From CAVPTL01 sp963729195 (lineage in GTDB: Bacteria; Actinomycetota; Thermoleophilia; Gaiellales; JAICJC01): DNA of 64,000 nucleotides. Position numbers and translations under genes: made by a program. The stretch covers positions 434,001 to 498,000 of the forward strand of contig CAVSNF010000019.1 in the NCBI GenBank assembly GCA_963729195.1. Reading direction: 5' to 3'. A model generated the notes under the pieces. It worked only from the letters and a program-made list of their open reading frames with translations. It searched no databases and was not told the origin of the DNA. Position 1 is the stretch's first letter. The number at the start of each line of letters is the position of its first letter. Shown piece after piece: positions 28,172 through 38,056 of this stretch.

Positions 28172-28804
28172 TCAGCCGACGGCGACGCGAGTGCCCAGCG
28201 TCGCCCACGACCACACGACGCTGGCATCTCCCTGAGCGATCCGCACGCAGCCGTGTGAGGCCGGATAGCCGGGGACGTCGGGATACTGGTGGAACGCGTA
28301 TCCGCCGGTGAAGTAGGAGGCCAGTGGCAGCCAGACGTGGAACGGCTTCGACCAGCTCATCGCTTCTTTGCGATAGATGGTGAAGTGCCCGGAGGGGGTC
28401 ACGTGCCCCGGTGAGGCGGTGGACACATGGATCGCGCGCACGACCACGCCCTTGGCGATCAGCAGCAGCACCTGCTTGGCCTTGTGCACTTCCATGTGCC
28501 TGACGGTGCGCGACCACGGGCGGGGGATGCTGGCCTTTGCCAGCGCCCTGAACGTGGCCGGACCGGCGACTCCGTCGCGGGTCAGTCCGCGCCAGCCCTG
28601 GAACGCCATCACGGCCTGGGTGGTACGCGGTCCGTAGACGCCGCTGCGGCCGGCGATCGCGAGGTACTTGAGCCGGATCAGCTTCTTCTGCAGCGCGAGC
28701 ACGGCTTTACCCTTGGATCCCGGCGCGAGGCCCGCGTGGGCGGTCGCCGGGAACGCCGCTACGAGAACACCTATTGCGAGAACCACGGCGAGCGTTCGGA
28801 GCAT
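28172..28804 (-). CDS. L,D-transpeptidase with peptidoglycan-binding domain
   Basis: 210 aa. A signal peptide (VVLAIGVLVAAFPATAHA) precedes a PG_binding_1 domain (GKAVLALQKKLIRLKYL, then YGPRTTQAVMAFQ) and a YkuD catalytic domain ending YPASHGCVRIAQGDA, which carries the His and the nucleophile Cys. It should form 3-3 cross-links or attach proteins in peptidoglycan outside the membrane. Start at ATG 28804 agrees with the signal peptide and the -10 box at 28811. Confidence 0.93.
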   Translation of the reverse strand: MLRTLAVVLAIGVLVAAFPATAHAGLAPGSKGKAVLALQKKLIRLKYLAIAGRSGVYGPRTTQAVMAFQGWRGLTRDGVAGPATFRALAKASIPRPWSRTVRHMEVHKAKQVLLLIAKGVVVRAIHVSTASPGHVTPSGHFTIYRKEAMSWSKPFHVWLPLASYFTGGYAFHQYPDVPGYPASHGCVRIAQGDASVVWSWATLGTRVAVG

Positions 28805-28810
28805 CGCCGT

Positions 28811-28816
28811 ATCATA
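28811..28816 (-). promoter_or_regulatory. -10 box of the L,D-transpeptidase gene
   Basis: TATGAT on the minus strand lies 12 nt before the ATG at 28804, inside the 19-bp gap to the receiver gene. Confidence 0.45.
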
Positions 28817-28823
28817 CGCGACG

Positions 28824-29258
28824 TTACGCAGGTGGGTGTCGGTGTTCGACCTCGTCCTCCGCTGGGTCCCACGTTCGGAGCACGTGTGCATGACGGATCT
28901 CTTCGACCAACCGTGCCAGCGGTATGCCCTTAACGAGGAATCCGGCGGCTCCGGCGTCGAGCGCATCCTGTAGCAGCGTGGGCTCGTCGAAGGCGGTCAG
29001 CATCAGGATGATCGTGCGCGATCCGCGCGACTCGCGGATCCGCCGGGTCGCTTCGATACCGTCGATGCCCGGCATGCGAATGTCCATGACCGTGACATCG
29101 GGCCCTTCGCGCAGCACCGTCTCGACCGCGGACAATCCATCCTCAGCCGCGCCGACAATCTCGTACCCAGCTTCCTGAAGCGCGAGTCCGAGGGTGTCAC
29201 GAAGCATCTCATTGTCCTCGGCGATGACCACGCGTACGCCCTCGGAGTTGAGTCCCAT
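28824..29258 (-). CDS. Stand-alone response-regulator receiver protein
   Basis: 144 aa from ATG 29258. Complete receiver domain: VVIAEDNEMLRDTLGLALQE with acidic E14/D15, phosphoacceptor D59 in VTVMDIRMPG, T88 in ILMLTAF and K110 in GFLVKG. After the last receiver helix only about 25 residues remain (TWDPAEDEVEHRHPPA), so there is no output domain. The receiver looks like the NarL class, whose HTH is missing here. No histidine kinase is adjacent. It may signal by protein contact, like CheY. Confidence 0.88.
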   Translation of the reverse strand: MGLNSEGVRVVIAEDNEMLRDTLGLALQEAGYEIVGAAEDGLSAVETVLREGPDVTVMDIRMPGIDGIEATRRIRESRGSRTIILMLTAFDEPTLLQDALDAGAAGFLVKGIPLARLVEEIRHAHVLRTWDPAEDEVEHRHPPA

Positions 29259-29265
29259 GCGTCGC

Positions 29266-29337
29266 ACCGTACAGTCGCAGGCGCGATCTGCAACTCCACG
29301 CTTTGGCGTATTGAGAGTCCCCGCGACGTGGTACGTT
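29266..29337. promoter_or_regulatory. Divergent -10 boxes of receiver and solute-binding-like genes
   Basis: Minus-strand TACGGT (29266-29271) lies 13 nt before the ATG at 29258, and plus-strand TACGTT (29332-29337) lies 12 nt before the GTG at 29344. Both transcripts look leaderless. 85 bp separate the two start codons. Confidence 0.4.
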
Positions 29338-29343
29338 CGGGCG

Positions 29344-30060
29344 GTGACCACGAGATCGTCTCACTCTCGGCTGCGCCGACCTCGATGCGCTCCCGTTGTT
29401 CGGTCTGATCGACGACGCGGGCCATCGCGATGGCTACGAACCGGCCGCGGCGGCACTGGTGGCCGGGGAGCTGGGCCGTCGAGCTCGAGTGGTCAGTGCT
29501 GGCCTGGGCCGACTTCTACCCGGCGATTGCCGACGGCCGCGTTGACGCGGTGTGGTGCGGCCAGGGGATCACCGATTCCCGCCGTGAGCTGGCCGACTTC
29601 TCCCGGCCCTACACCGTCTTTGACGAGTCGCTGGTGGTGCGTGCCGACAACCCGGCCGGATCTCCGGACGATCTCCGCGGTCAGCGCATCGGGGCGATCG
29701 ACGGCAGCACCAACCTCGCTTTGGCCGAGACCTTCCCCGGCGCTGTGACGGTGCCGTTCCCGGGGTCAGAGGACGTCTTCGGCGACATGATCACTGCGCT
29801 GCGGTCAGGGGCGATCGACGGATTCGTCGACGACGACGTGGTGATGGTGCCGCTGGGGGATGAGCCCGATCTGCGGCTTGGCGTTCACCGTGCCCACCCA
29901 GATCGCTTGGGGGGTGGCGGTGCGCCGCGGCGACGATCAGCTGCGACTGGCGCTGGACGCTGCGCTCGAGACGGTGATCGCCGACGGCCGGTTGCAGGCA
30001 GCCTGGTCGCGATGGATGCCCTGGCTCGAGTTTCCGCTGACGCCGACGATCGGCCCGTAG
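29344..30060 (+). CDS. Family-3 extracellular solute-binding-like protein without signal peptide (frame broken)
   Basis: About 237 aa after repair. From GTG 29344 the joined reading is VTTRSSH then LGCADLDALPLFGLIDDAG, DGYEPAAAALVAGELGR, WADFYPAIADGRVDAVWCG and DFSRPYTVFDESLVVR, the pattern of polar-amino-acid binding proteins (SBP_bac_3), continuing to WSRWMPWLEFPL. No lipobox or signal peptide precedes the domain, so it may act in the cytoplasm or bind a ligand as a sensor. Frame changes near 29362, 29482 and 29875. No ABC transporter genes are nearby. Confidence 0.65.
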
Positions 30061-30072
30061 CCGCCCAAGCAT

Positions 30073-31256
30073 CTAGAACCGCGGCAGCGGCGGTCCGCCG
30101 TAGTAGTCGTACTCGCCGTCGGACTCGAATCGGGCGACGCCGCGGTGAAGCGCGTCCAGATCGAGTTCCACGCCCAAACCGGGCGTGGCTGCGGGCACCG
30201 GCAGTCGGCCGCGGTGTGGACGCAGCGGGCCGCCGGTGATGACGTCGTCGTGGTACCAGCGAAGCAGCGTCTGGTGGGGGCCGGTGACCGACTCGATTAC
30301 CGCGGCGACATGCAGTTGGGCGGCGGTGGCGATGCCCAGATCGCCGCTGTAGAACCGAAACCCGACTCCGGCCTGCGGCGCAGGCCGCGGCAAACCGCAG
30401 CGTGGGGCCGATGCCGCCACAGCCGGCAATGCCAAGTACGAGCGCGTCGGGTGCTCCCAGTGCGGCGGCCGTGGGGATGTCGGAGCTGTGGGCTGAGATC
30501 GGGATTCGGGTCGAGCGCCGCAGCTCGGCCATGGCGGCGATTCCCGCGACCGGCTCCTCGACGTACTCGACTCCGAGCGTTTCGAGTTCGTGCAGCGTGG
30601 CCCGCGCCGTGTCCGCCGTCCACGCCATGTTGGCGTCGACCCGCAGCCCGCGTTCGGGACCGATCGCCGCGCGCACCTCGCGCAGCATACGAATCTCCTC
30701 CGCCGGTGGACGAACGCCCATCTTGCCTTCGAACACCGGCGAGTCGTGCTCACGCACCATGCGGGCGCAGTAGGCGGCCACCTCAGCACGCGGTGCGCTC
30801 GCCTTCTGCGCGGGGTCCGGGAAGCCGGTAGGCGAAGTACTCGGTCAGTTCGATCTCACGCCGCACCGGGGCGTCCGAGCAGCTCGCACAGGGGCAGGAC
30901 GGCGGCCTTCGCAGCGATGTCCCAGAGCGCCATCTCGAGCGCGACCTGGGGGCGTCGGACGGTCGTCTCGGGCGTGTCACGAGGCGCCGGGCCGGTGAAG
31001 GGGGCTGAGGCCAGCTGCTCGAGTACCGAGGCGGCATCGCGGCCGGTGATCTCGCTCGCCTGCTCCCACAGGTCGACGGCATCTCCCGGAGAGGGCGACT
31101 CGCCCACACCGACCAGGCCGGTGTCGGTCGTCACCCGCACGACGGTACTGCTGATGCCGGCAAAGACGCCGGTGGCGAACTCGTAGGGGGCATCCAGCGG
31201 GACGTTCACCGGCCATGCTTCGAGCGACGTGATTAGGCCTGCGGCCCGGCGGTCAC
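30073..31256 (-). CDS. Enolase-superfamily (mandelate racemase / muconate-lactonizing) enzyme (frame broken)
   Basis: About 390 aa after repair. The N-terminal capping domain reads PYEFATGVFAGISSTVVRVT then GESPSPGDAVD and ALWDIAAKA. The barrel has RGLRVDANMAW and GVEYVEEPVAG, giving the metal-ligand Asp and Glu of the superfamily, then SAHSSDIP and a C-terminal GLGVELDLDAL segment. Frame changes lie near 31240, 30875, 30785 and 30385. GTG 31256 overlaps the GNAT stop. The reaction may be an epimerisation, racemisation or dehydration; the substrate cannot be told. Confidence 0.7.
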
Positions 31257-31702
31257 CGGGCGGCGTACTCGACGCGCTCGAACGGCCAGGCATCTTCCAG
31301 CCACTGCGTGACCGTCTGGTGCAGCACCGGGTCAAGCTCGGCGCGGGTCGCGGTCACCCACGAGCTGACATGGGCCGCGTGGGGGACATCCTTGAGCGGG
31401 TAGATGTAGACGCAGCCGATCACCGTGCCGACCGGGTCGAGCACGGTGTAGGTGAATCCGCGGCGATCTGCGAAGTCGCGCTGATGGCCGATCAGATCGT
31501 CCCGGTTCTGATCGAGGCTCATCTCGTGCGGCCAGTCGCCGTCGGGGAATCCCGGCGTCGCATGGATGTGGTCGATCGACGACATCCAGGCCGCGTGGTC
31601 TGCCTGGTTGTGCTCGGGGCCGAGCGGCTCCAAGCTGAACTGCGGCGCGGTGAGCGCTGTGGGCACGTCGAATGTGGAGGGAACGAAGTCGGTGTTGGCC
31701 AC
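31253..31702 (-). CDS. GNAT-family acetyltransferase-like protein
   Basis: 149 aa, intact. The core FTYTVLDPVGTVIGCVYIYP is the central beta strands of a GNAT fold, followed by a region (ELDPVLHQTVTQWLEDAWPF) in place of the usual acetyl-CoA loop. An Asp/His/Trp-rich segment lies before it. The acetyl-CoA motif Q/RxxGxG/A is not evident, so the enzyme may be divergent. It is upstream of and overlaps the enolase-superfamily gene (GTGA). Confidence 0.65.
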   Translation of the reverse strand: MANTDFVPSTFDVPTALTAPQFSLEPLGPEHNQADHAAWMSSIDHIHATPGFPDGDWPHEMSLDQNRDDLIGHQRDFADRRGFTYTVLDPVGTVIGCVYIYPLKDVPHAAHVSSWVTATRAELDPVLHQTVTQWLEDAWPFERVEYAAR

Positions 31703-31741
31703 CTCGGCAGGCTACGCGATGCGCCGCGGGATGGTTACAGC

Positions 31742-31747
31742 GATAAT
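31742..31747 (+). promoter_or_regulatory. -10 box of the cyclase-ATPase gene
   Basis: GATAAT lies 15 nt before the ATG at 31757. Confidence 0.4.
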
Positions 31748-31756
31748 TCAGCGGCG

Positions 31757-34720
31757 ATGCCAACGCTGCCCTCCGGCACAGTCACGATGATGTTCACCGA
31801 TATCGCCGGATCGACCGCGCTCCTGAAGAGCCTTGGTCCGGCACTATCCGGAGGCTCTCGCGGAGCATCGGCGGGTCCTGCGAGCGATCTTCGAGCGCCG
31901 CAGCGGGATCGAGGTCGACACCCAGGGCGACGCCTTCTTCGTAGTGTTCGAGCGTGCCTCCGATGCGCTGGCGGCGGCCGCGAGACGCCCAGCACGGAGC
32001 TGCGCGGCCCGGTGCGGGTGCGGATCGGCGTGCACACCGGCGAGCCGCTGCTGACCGGCGAGGGCTACGTCGGCACTGGACGTGCACCTGGCGGCTCGGA
32101 TCAGCGCGGCCGGTCACGGCGGTCAGGTGCTCGTCTCTCAGACCACCCGCGAGCTGGTCGGGCCCGACGGGCTCCGTGACCTCGGCAGCCATCAGCTGAA
32201 GGACGTTGGCGCGGTGCAGCTGTACCAGTTGGGAGACGGCGAGTTCGCCGCAGCTCAAGAGCCGTCAACCGCACGAATCTGCCCCACCCGGGCGACCCAC
32301 CTGGTGGGGCGCGCGGCCGAGCTCGAGGAGCTTCTGCAGCCTGCTGTCGACGCCCGGCACTGCGCCTGGTCACGTTGACCGGCCCTGGAGGGCATGGGGA
32401 AGACCACGCCTGGCGATTGAGGCAGCCCGCTCGCTGCTCGAGGCGTTCGAGCACGGTGCATGGTTCGTCGATCTGGCCCCGCTGACCGATGCCGGCCTGG
32501 TCGAATCGACAATCGCCGCTGCGCTCGGCTCCGCCACGGATCCCCGTGAGCATCTGCGAGATCGTGAGGTGCTGCTGGTGCTCGGACAACTTCGAGCACG
32601 TCGTTGACGCCGCCGGTGTTGTCGCCGAGATCATCGAGGAGTGCCCGGGTGTGTCGGTGCTGGCCACCAGCCGAGCGCCGCTGCGGCTTCGGGCCGAGCG
32701 CGAGTTTCCGCTTGCATGAGCTGGATGCAGCCGCGGCTGCGTCGCTCTTTCGCGAACGAGCGACCGCGGTGCTGCCCGACGTTCGAGGCCGATCCCGAAA
32801 GCTGCTGGACGACCTGGTGCGGCGGCTGGAGGGAATTCCGCTCGCAATCGAGCTCGCCGCGGCGCGGGTGAAGCTGCTCAACCTCGACCAGATCGCCGAG
32901 CGGCTCGACTCGCCGCTTGTCTCTGCTGACCGGTGGAGCGCGCGACCTGCCCGAGCGCCAACGCACGCTGGAGGCGACGATCGCGTGGAGCCATGCGCTG
33001 CTTGACGACCGCGAGCGGGAGCTGTTCGCGCGCCTGGCCGTGTTCGCCGGCGGTTGGACGCTGGAAGCCTCCGAGCAGGTGTGCGACGCCGATCTGGATA
33101 CGCTCCAGTCGCTGGTCGACAAGAGCCTGGTACGCTTCGCTGGACGGCCGCTTCAGCATGCTCGAGTCGATCGGCGAGTATGCGCTTGCACGGCTGCGGC
33201 GAGTCGGCCGCCGGCGAGGGGCTGGAGCACCGCCACGCGCTCTACTACCTGGCATTGGCAGAGCATGCCGAGCCCGAGCTGACCGGGCGAAACCAGCACG
33301 TATGGCTGGAGCGGCTGGCAGCCGACTACGAGAACCTGAGGTCCGCGCTGGAGTGGTGCTCGGAGAACCCGGAGCACGTGTCCGAGGGGCTGCACATCGG
33401 ATCGAGCCTGGCGCTGTTCTGGTTCATCCGCGGCCCGTATCACGAAGGTGTGCGGTGGCTGGAGCCGCTGCTTGCAGGAAGCAGCGGAGATCGGCACGGT
33501 GGTGCGCGCGGGAGCGCTTTGGGGAGTGGGGCTGATGTGGACGCTGATCGGTGATCCCGACCGCGCCGGGCCGGCGCTCGAGCAATGCCTGGAACTGCGC
33601 CCGTGAGTTGGGCGACGACTCGTGGGCCGCCCGAGCTCTCGACGTGATGGGCTTGCTGGCGTTCTTCGCCAACGACGCGAAGTCCCGAGAACTGTTTGAG
33701 GAGAGCATTCGCGCTTGCGCGTGCGGCAGGCGATGAGTGGTGCCTGACCGATTGTCTCGGCACGATCGGCTCGATCTATCCGCTGCAGGGGGAGCCCGAG
33801 AAGGCGGAGTCGGCCGGCTTGGAAGCGCTCGAGCTGGCGCGGCGTGCCGGTGACCAGCAGGGTCTGCGGATGGCATTGTTCGGCCTGGGGCTGGCGGCGT
33901 ATCGTCGCGGCGATCTGTCGCCGGCGCGGGCGTACGCAGATCAGGGCCTGGCGGTTGCCCGCGGACTCGATGACAGCTGGTTCATCCCGTACTTTCTGTG
34001 GGTGCTGGCCACGGTCGAGACAGATGCCGGCGGCCACGGGGTCGGCCGAGGCTGCAGCCGGCGAATGCCTTCGGCTCGCTCGGGAGCTGGGGGCGCCGAT
34101 GATGCTGGTGTGCGGTCTCGATGCTGCGGCCGCGTGCGCGCGGTGTGCGGGGAATGACGAGGCGGCGATCGCGCTGCTGCTCGAGGCCGAGTCGATCGCC
34201 GAGGCGGGGCCGGTGCCGTGGTCGTATGTGTGCTCGGCTCTGACCGCTCTTGCTCTGGTGCAGGCACAGAGCGGTGATCAGAACGAGGCTGCCGTCAGGC
34301 TGCAGCGGTCGCTCGAGCTCGCGGAGCAGGCGGGAGACCCGTGGGCAGAGGGGCGCGCACTGGACGGCCGGGGGATGCTGGCATCTGCCCGCAACGACCA
34401 CGCCGCGGCGGAGCAGGACGCGGCCGATGCGTTGGCGCTCCAGCTCCGGCTCGGCGATCAGGTTGGGGCAGCGGCGTCGATGGGCATCATCGCAATCGCC
34501 GCCGCCGCGCCTCGGCGATCTGGACCGGGCGGCGAGGCTGTGTACGGCTTCGGATGCGGTCCGCGACCGGGTGGGCGCGGTCGTCCCACCGTGGGCCGCA
34601 CCGCGGCGAGCCGAACTCGGACCCGGGTCAAAGGTCGCGATCGGCGCGGCGCGCTACGACCAGCTGCTGGCCGACTTCGGCGCCCTGTCGTTTGCCGAGA
34701 CGGTGCGCACGGCCGGCTGA
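31757..34720 (+). CDS. Class III nucleotide cyclase / AAA-type ATPase / TPR regulator (many frame breaks)
   Basis: About 980 aa after repair. The N-terminal cyclase homology domain has MMFTDIAGSTALL, EVDTQGDAFFVVF (both metal Asp) and VHLAARISAAG, where the usual transition-state Asn is His. After HLVGRAAELEELL comes an NB-ARC/LuxR-like ATPase: a repaired P-loop GPGGMGKTRLAIEAA, LLVLDNFEHVVDAA (Walker B), and LEGIPLAIELAAARVKLL. The rest is helical repeats of TPR type (AEHAEPELTGRN, then ESAGLEALELARRAGDQQG) to 34720. More than ten frame changes; those at 32392, 32407, 32587, 32713, 32922 and 33140 are each one doubled base. Whether the living gene is intact depends on the errors being technical. 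Confidence 0.7.
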
Positions 34721-34842
34721 ACGTTTCGTGAGCGACCACTGCCTGCAGAGGGTGGTTCACATGTGCCATCCTATGCAATACCGTTCTGTCTATTGCGAAG
34801 CGTCGCAGTAGCCGCCATAGTAGGGCGAATGGGAGGAATGCA

Positions 34843-36276
34843 ATGACCGTATCGAGAGCACCGAAGACCACGGCTGCCGGCCGTGTCACCCACCTGTCGC
34901 TGGATGAGCGCACCGCCAGAGGCAAGGCCGCCCGCGCGGATGTCCCGCGCCGTGTCCACGCCCAGTGGGAAGCCGCGCCGGGCCGGCGCGACCCGATCGA
35001 GATGCTGGAGGAGCAGGCGACCTCGCGTGTCGCTGACCTGATTCCGATCCGGCATGGGCGGATGATGGTATCGGCATTCACGTTCTATCGCGGCGCCGCC
35101 TACTTGATGGCAGCTGATCTCGCGGGAAGCCCTCGCACCGGGCTGCACGCACAGCTTTGCGGTGACGGTCATCTCTCAAACTTCGGCGCGTTCGCCGCCC
35201 CCGATCGGCAGTTGGTGTTCGGGGTCAACGATTTCGACGAGACGCTGCCGGGCCCGTTCGAGTGGGATCTCAAGCGGCTGGTGACCAGCTTTGCCGTCGG
35301 CGGCCGCGACCGCGGATTCAACGACGCCGAGCGCCGCCAGGTTAACCTTGCCGTGACCCAGGCGTATCGCGAGGCGATGCGAGAACTGGCCGGTACGCCG
35401 ACGATGGACCTGTGGTATTCCCGTATCGACGTCGATGCGCTCACGCCGCTGGTTCGCCAGATCAGCAACGCAAAACAGCTGAAGCGGTTCGACAAGAACC
35501 TGGCCAAGACCCGCTCCAAGGACAGCATGCGGGCATTCGGGAAGCTCACCGAGATGGTGGACGGTGAACCGCGCATCATCGGCGATCCGCCGCTGATCGT
35601 GCCAATCGAAGATCTCGCCGGCGGGGCCGATGCCGACACGATCGGCGAGTTCGTCCGAGGCGCGATCCGAGGGTACCGGCGCACGCTGCCCTCCGATCGG
35701 CGACACCTGCTGGAGCGGTTCCGGTACGTGCACGCGGCCCGCAAGGTGGTCGGTGTGGGCAGTGTCGGTACCCGCGCCTGGATCGTGCTGCTGCTCGGCC
35801 GTGACAACCAGGATCCGCTGTTTCTCCAGGTCAAGGAGGCCCAGGCCTCGGTGCTGGAGCCGTTCCTCGGCAAGAGTCAGTACGCAAGCCATGGCCAGCG
35901 GGTGGTCGAAGGCCAACGGCTGATGCAGGCTGCCAGCGACATCATGCTCGGCTGGGAGCGGATCACCGCACCCGACGGCGTCGAGCGCGATTTCTACATC
36001 CGCCAGTTGTGGGATCAGAAGGGCTCGGCGCTGATCGAGTTCATGGATCCCACGCTGATGACCGCCTACGGCCGGCTGTGTGGCCAAACTCTCGCTCGGG
36101 CGCACGCCCGCTCAGGCGACTCGGTGGCGATCGCCAGCTACATGGGCGGTGGGGACTCACTCGACCGCGCGATGGCCGACTTTGCCGAGACCTACGCCGA
36201 CCAGAACGAGCGAGACTACGACGCGCTCAAAGCGGCGGTGGCCAGCGGTCGGTTGCCGGCCACAGAAGGCCTCTAA
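34843..36276 (+). CDS. DUF2252 family protein
   Basis: 477 aa, intact, with GGGAGGA upstream of ATG 34843. Family landmarks: PIRHGRMMVSAFTFYRGAA, CGDGHLSNFGAF, FGVNDFDETLPGPFEWDLKR, KVVGVGSVGTRAWIVLL, and the C-terminal GQTLARAHARSGD. The DGHLxNFG and NDFDE segments recall the catalytic and metal loops of aminoglycoside-phosphotransferase-like kinases, so a kinase-like fold is likely, but no substrate is established for the family. Confidence 0.88.
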   Translation: MTVSRAPKTTAAGRVTHLSLDERTARGKAARADVPRRVHAQWEAAPGRRDPIEMLEEQATSRVADLIPIRHGRMMVSAFTFYRGAAYLMAADLAGSPRTGLHAQLCGDGHLSNFGAFAAPDRQLVFGVNDFDETLPGPFEWDLKRLVTSFAVGGRDRGFNDAERRQVNLAVTQAYREAMRELAGTPTMDLWYSRIDVDALTPLVRQISNAKQLKRFDKNLAKTRSKDSMRAFGKLTEMVDGEPRIIGDPPLIVPIEDLAGGADADTIGEFVRGAIRGYRRTLPSDRRHLLERFRYVHAARKVVGVGSVGTRAWIVLLLGRDNQDPLFLQVKEAQASVLEPFLGKSQYASHGQRVVEGQRLMQAASDIMLGWERITAPDGVERDFYIRQLWDQKGSALIEFMDPTLMTAYGRLCGQTLARAHARSGDSVAIASYMGGGDSLDRAMADFAETYADQNERDYDALKAAVASGRLPATEGL

Positions 36277-36279
36277 AGA

Positions 36280-36576
36280 CTAGGGAACGATCGGTGCGTT
36301 CGGCGAGCGCAGCAGTCCCCAGACCACCGCGGGGGATCTGCGCCAGCCGACGCTCTTTGCGATCTGGATGGTTTCGCGGCCTGCGATCAGCACGCCGATA
36401 AAGCCGACGACGATCTGGATACCCCAGATGGTCGCGCGCAGCTCGGCTGCCTGACTGCCGGACATCGATCCCAGCCAGATCACCGTCTGCGCGATCGGAA
36501 GCCACGAGGCAATCACCAATGCCACCCCGAGCCGGATCTGAAGTGCACGTCGTCGCTGGCCGGGGATGGGCTCCAT
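36280..36576 (-). CDS. Small membrane protein of unknown function
   Basis: 98 aa with two membrane helices (LGVALVIASWLPIAQTVIWL and ATIWGIQIVVGFIGVLIAG) and basic ends. No family recognised. Its stop lies 3 bp after the convergent DUF2252 stop. The -10 box at 36583 supports ATG 36576. Confidence 0.6.
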   Translation of the reverse strand: MEPIPGQRRRALQIRLGVALVIASWLPIAQTVIWLGSMSGSQAAELRATIWGIQIVVGFIGVLIAGRETIQIAKSVGWRRSPAVVWGLLRSPNAPIVP

Positions 36577-36582
36577 TTGGCA

Positions 36583-36588
36583 ACTATA
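36583..36588 (-). promoter_or_regulatory. -10 box of the small membrane protein gene
   Basis: TATAGT on the minus strand lies 12 nt before the ATG at 36576. Confidence 0.45.
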
Positions 36589-36624
36589 CGCGTGGGTGCG
36601 GGCGGCACGACCGTCGCCGATCGC

Positions 36625-37110
36625 TTACCCCGGGAGCTTGGACTCGATCCGGTCAAGACGCGCGTCCAGGTCGGCGACGGCCTGCGCTGTCCGGGCGAGC
36701 GCATCGACGATCGTCTTGGTGCTCTGTTCGCGCTGCAACCGCTCGGCTTCGTTGGCGCCTTCCTCGCTGCGTTGGATCACCGTGCTGGTGACCGTCGCTG
36801 TCAGGAAGGCGATGAACGATACGCCGGTAACCATCTCGACACCGGCCACGATTCTGCCCGTCGTCGAGGTCGGGACGATGTCGCCGTAGCCGACTGTCGT
36901 GATCGTCTGGAGTGCCCACCACACGGCGTCCCCGAGTGTCGGGAAGTTGGTTGGGTCGGCGAACCGCATGAACACCGCTCCCACCACCGCCAGCAGCAGG
37001 AAGGTCGTGGCCAAGCCAAGCGTCACCGAGCGGGCGTTGGCGATTTTACGCGCGCGGCGTTCGACCAGGGAGTTACGGCTCCCGCGGGGTTTGGGCTCGG
37101 GGTCGGCCAT
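36625..37110 (-). CDS. Two-helix potassium channel (Ion_trans_2 type)
   Basis: 161 aa. First membrane helix TLGLATTFLLLAVVGAVFM, pore helix and selectivity filter WALQTITTVGYGDIVP, second helix VAGVEMVTGVSFIAFLTATV. The C-terminus is a charged helix (EEGANEAERLQREQSTKTIV, then DLDARLDRIESKL) with a heptad pattern, a likely coiled coil for tetramer assembly, and no RCK domain. The TVGYGD filter makes K+ selectivity very likely. Confidence 0.93.
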   Translation of the reverse strand: MADPEPKPRGSRNSLVERRARKIANARSVTLGLATTFLLLAVVGAVFMRFADPTNFPTLGDAVWWALQTITTVGYGDIVPTSTTGRIVAGVEMVTGVSFIAFLTATVTSTVIQRSEEGANEAERLQREQSTKTIVDALARTAQAVADLDARLDRIESKLPG

Positions 37111-37345
37111 GCACGCTCATTTCAACCGTGGCGGCGGGTTCCCTTTAGACGGCGGATCGATATCTCCGTGATGTCATGGGCGGCGAGAACCGAGTCTCGT
37201 GCGGCCGCAGGGAGCGCCAATACCATGAGTATTGGTGCGACTGAGGACACAGCGAGACGACGGTTCGCAGCCGCAGCCACCACCACCTCCGGCCTCAAAC
37301 CACCATCCACAGCGGTCAGGCTCGCGGGAGATATCGGTCAACCGT

Positions 37346-37986
37346 CTAGCGCACGTATGAATAGTGGGCCACAGCGGGTGAGCTGACCAGCTCGACGCAC
37401 TCAAACCGGTTGGTCCGCCGTCAAGGTCATCGAACAGGCGCTCGCCACGGCCGAGCAGCTTGGGCACCACATGAAGCCGCATCTCGTCGACCAGGCCCGC
37501 CCGCAGGTACTGCCGGGCGGCACTGGCGCCTCCTCCGAGCGAGACGTCGAGGCCGTCGGCAGCCTGAACCGCGCGCTCGAGCGCTGATTCGATTCCGTCG
37601 GTGACGAAGTGGAAGGTCGTGCCGCCATCCATCGGCAGATCGTCGCGAGCGTGATTCGTCAGCACGAACACCGGTGTGTGGTACGGGGGTTCGTCGCCCC
37701 ACCAGCCGTTCCAGTTCTCGTCTCCCCAGGGACCGCGGATCGGCCCGAACATGTTGCGACCCATGATGGTCGCGCCGGTGTTCTCGCTCCAGGCGGCGGC
37801 CTGCCGGTCGTCGAGCCCAGTCTCCCCGCCCTCGCCCGAGCCGTGTGCTTCTTGAAAGCTGCGGGTGGCAAACGCCCACTCGTGCAGTGCCAGTCCGCCT
37901 TCGCCCAGTGGGTTCTCAAGGCTCTGGTTGGGGCCTGCAACGTACCCGTCGACCGACATTGTGATGCTCAACTTGAGCTTTGACAT
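37346..37986 (-). CDS. Dihydrofolate-reductase-fold (RibD C-terminal) protein (frame broken near its end)
   Basis: About 213 aa after repair. KLSITMSVDGYVAGPNQS is the usual first strand, ATIMGRNMFGP the cofactor helix start, VFVLTNHARDD a core strand, and VSLGGGASAARQYL the second cofactor loop, followed by LHVVPKLLGRGERLF. In the annotated-looking frame the tail is Trp- and Cys-rich nonsense; shifting near 37415 (one base missing in a T run) gives GFECVELVSS...HYSYVR and a stop at 37346. Proteins of this kind are usually annotated as dihydrofolate reductase family; the true substrate is unknown. Confidence 0.85.
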
Positions 37987-38056
37987 GCGTGCTCCCCGAG
38001 GTTGGTGTGCTGGTTGGACTCTCGCATGTCTCGAAACTCATCGGCGCGTGTCACGC

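Noticed and set aside
31757..34720. Reading the first cyclase-ATPase locus as a pseudogene
   Set aside because: It has more breaks than other genes, but the joints that can be read need the same single doubled-base correction as the essential genes, and all domain motifs are conserved. Technical error is the simpler explanation.
37122..37310. 62-codon minus-strand frame between the K+ channel and the reductase
   Set aside because: No ribosome site, skewed composition and no neighbour support; with the reductase end corrected to 37346 this stretch is simply intergenic.
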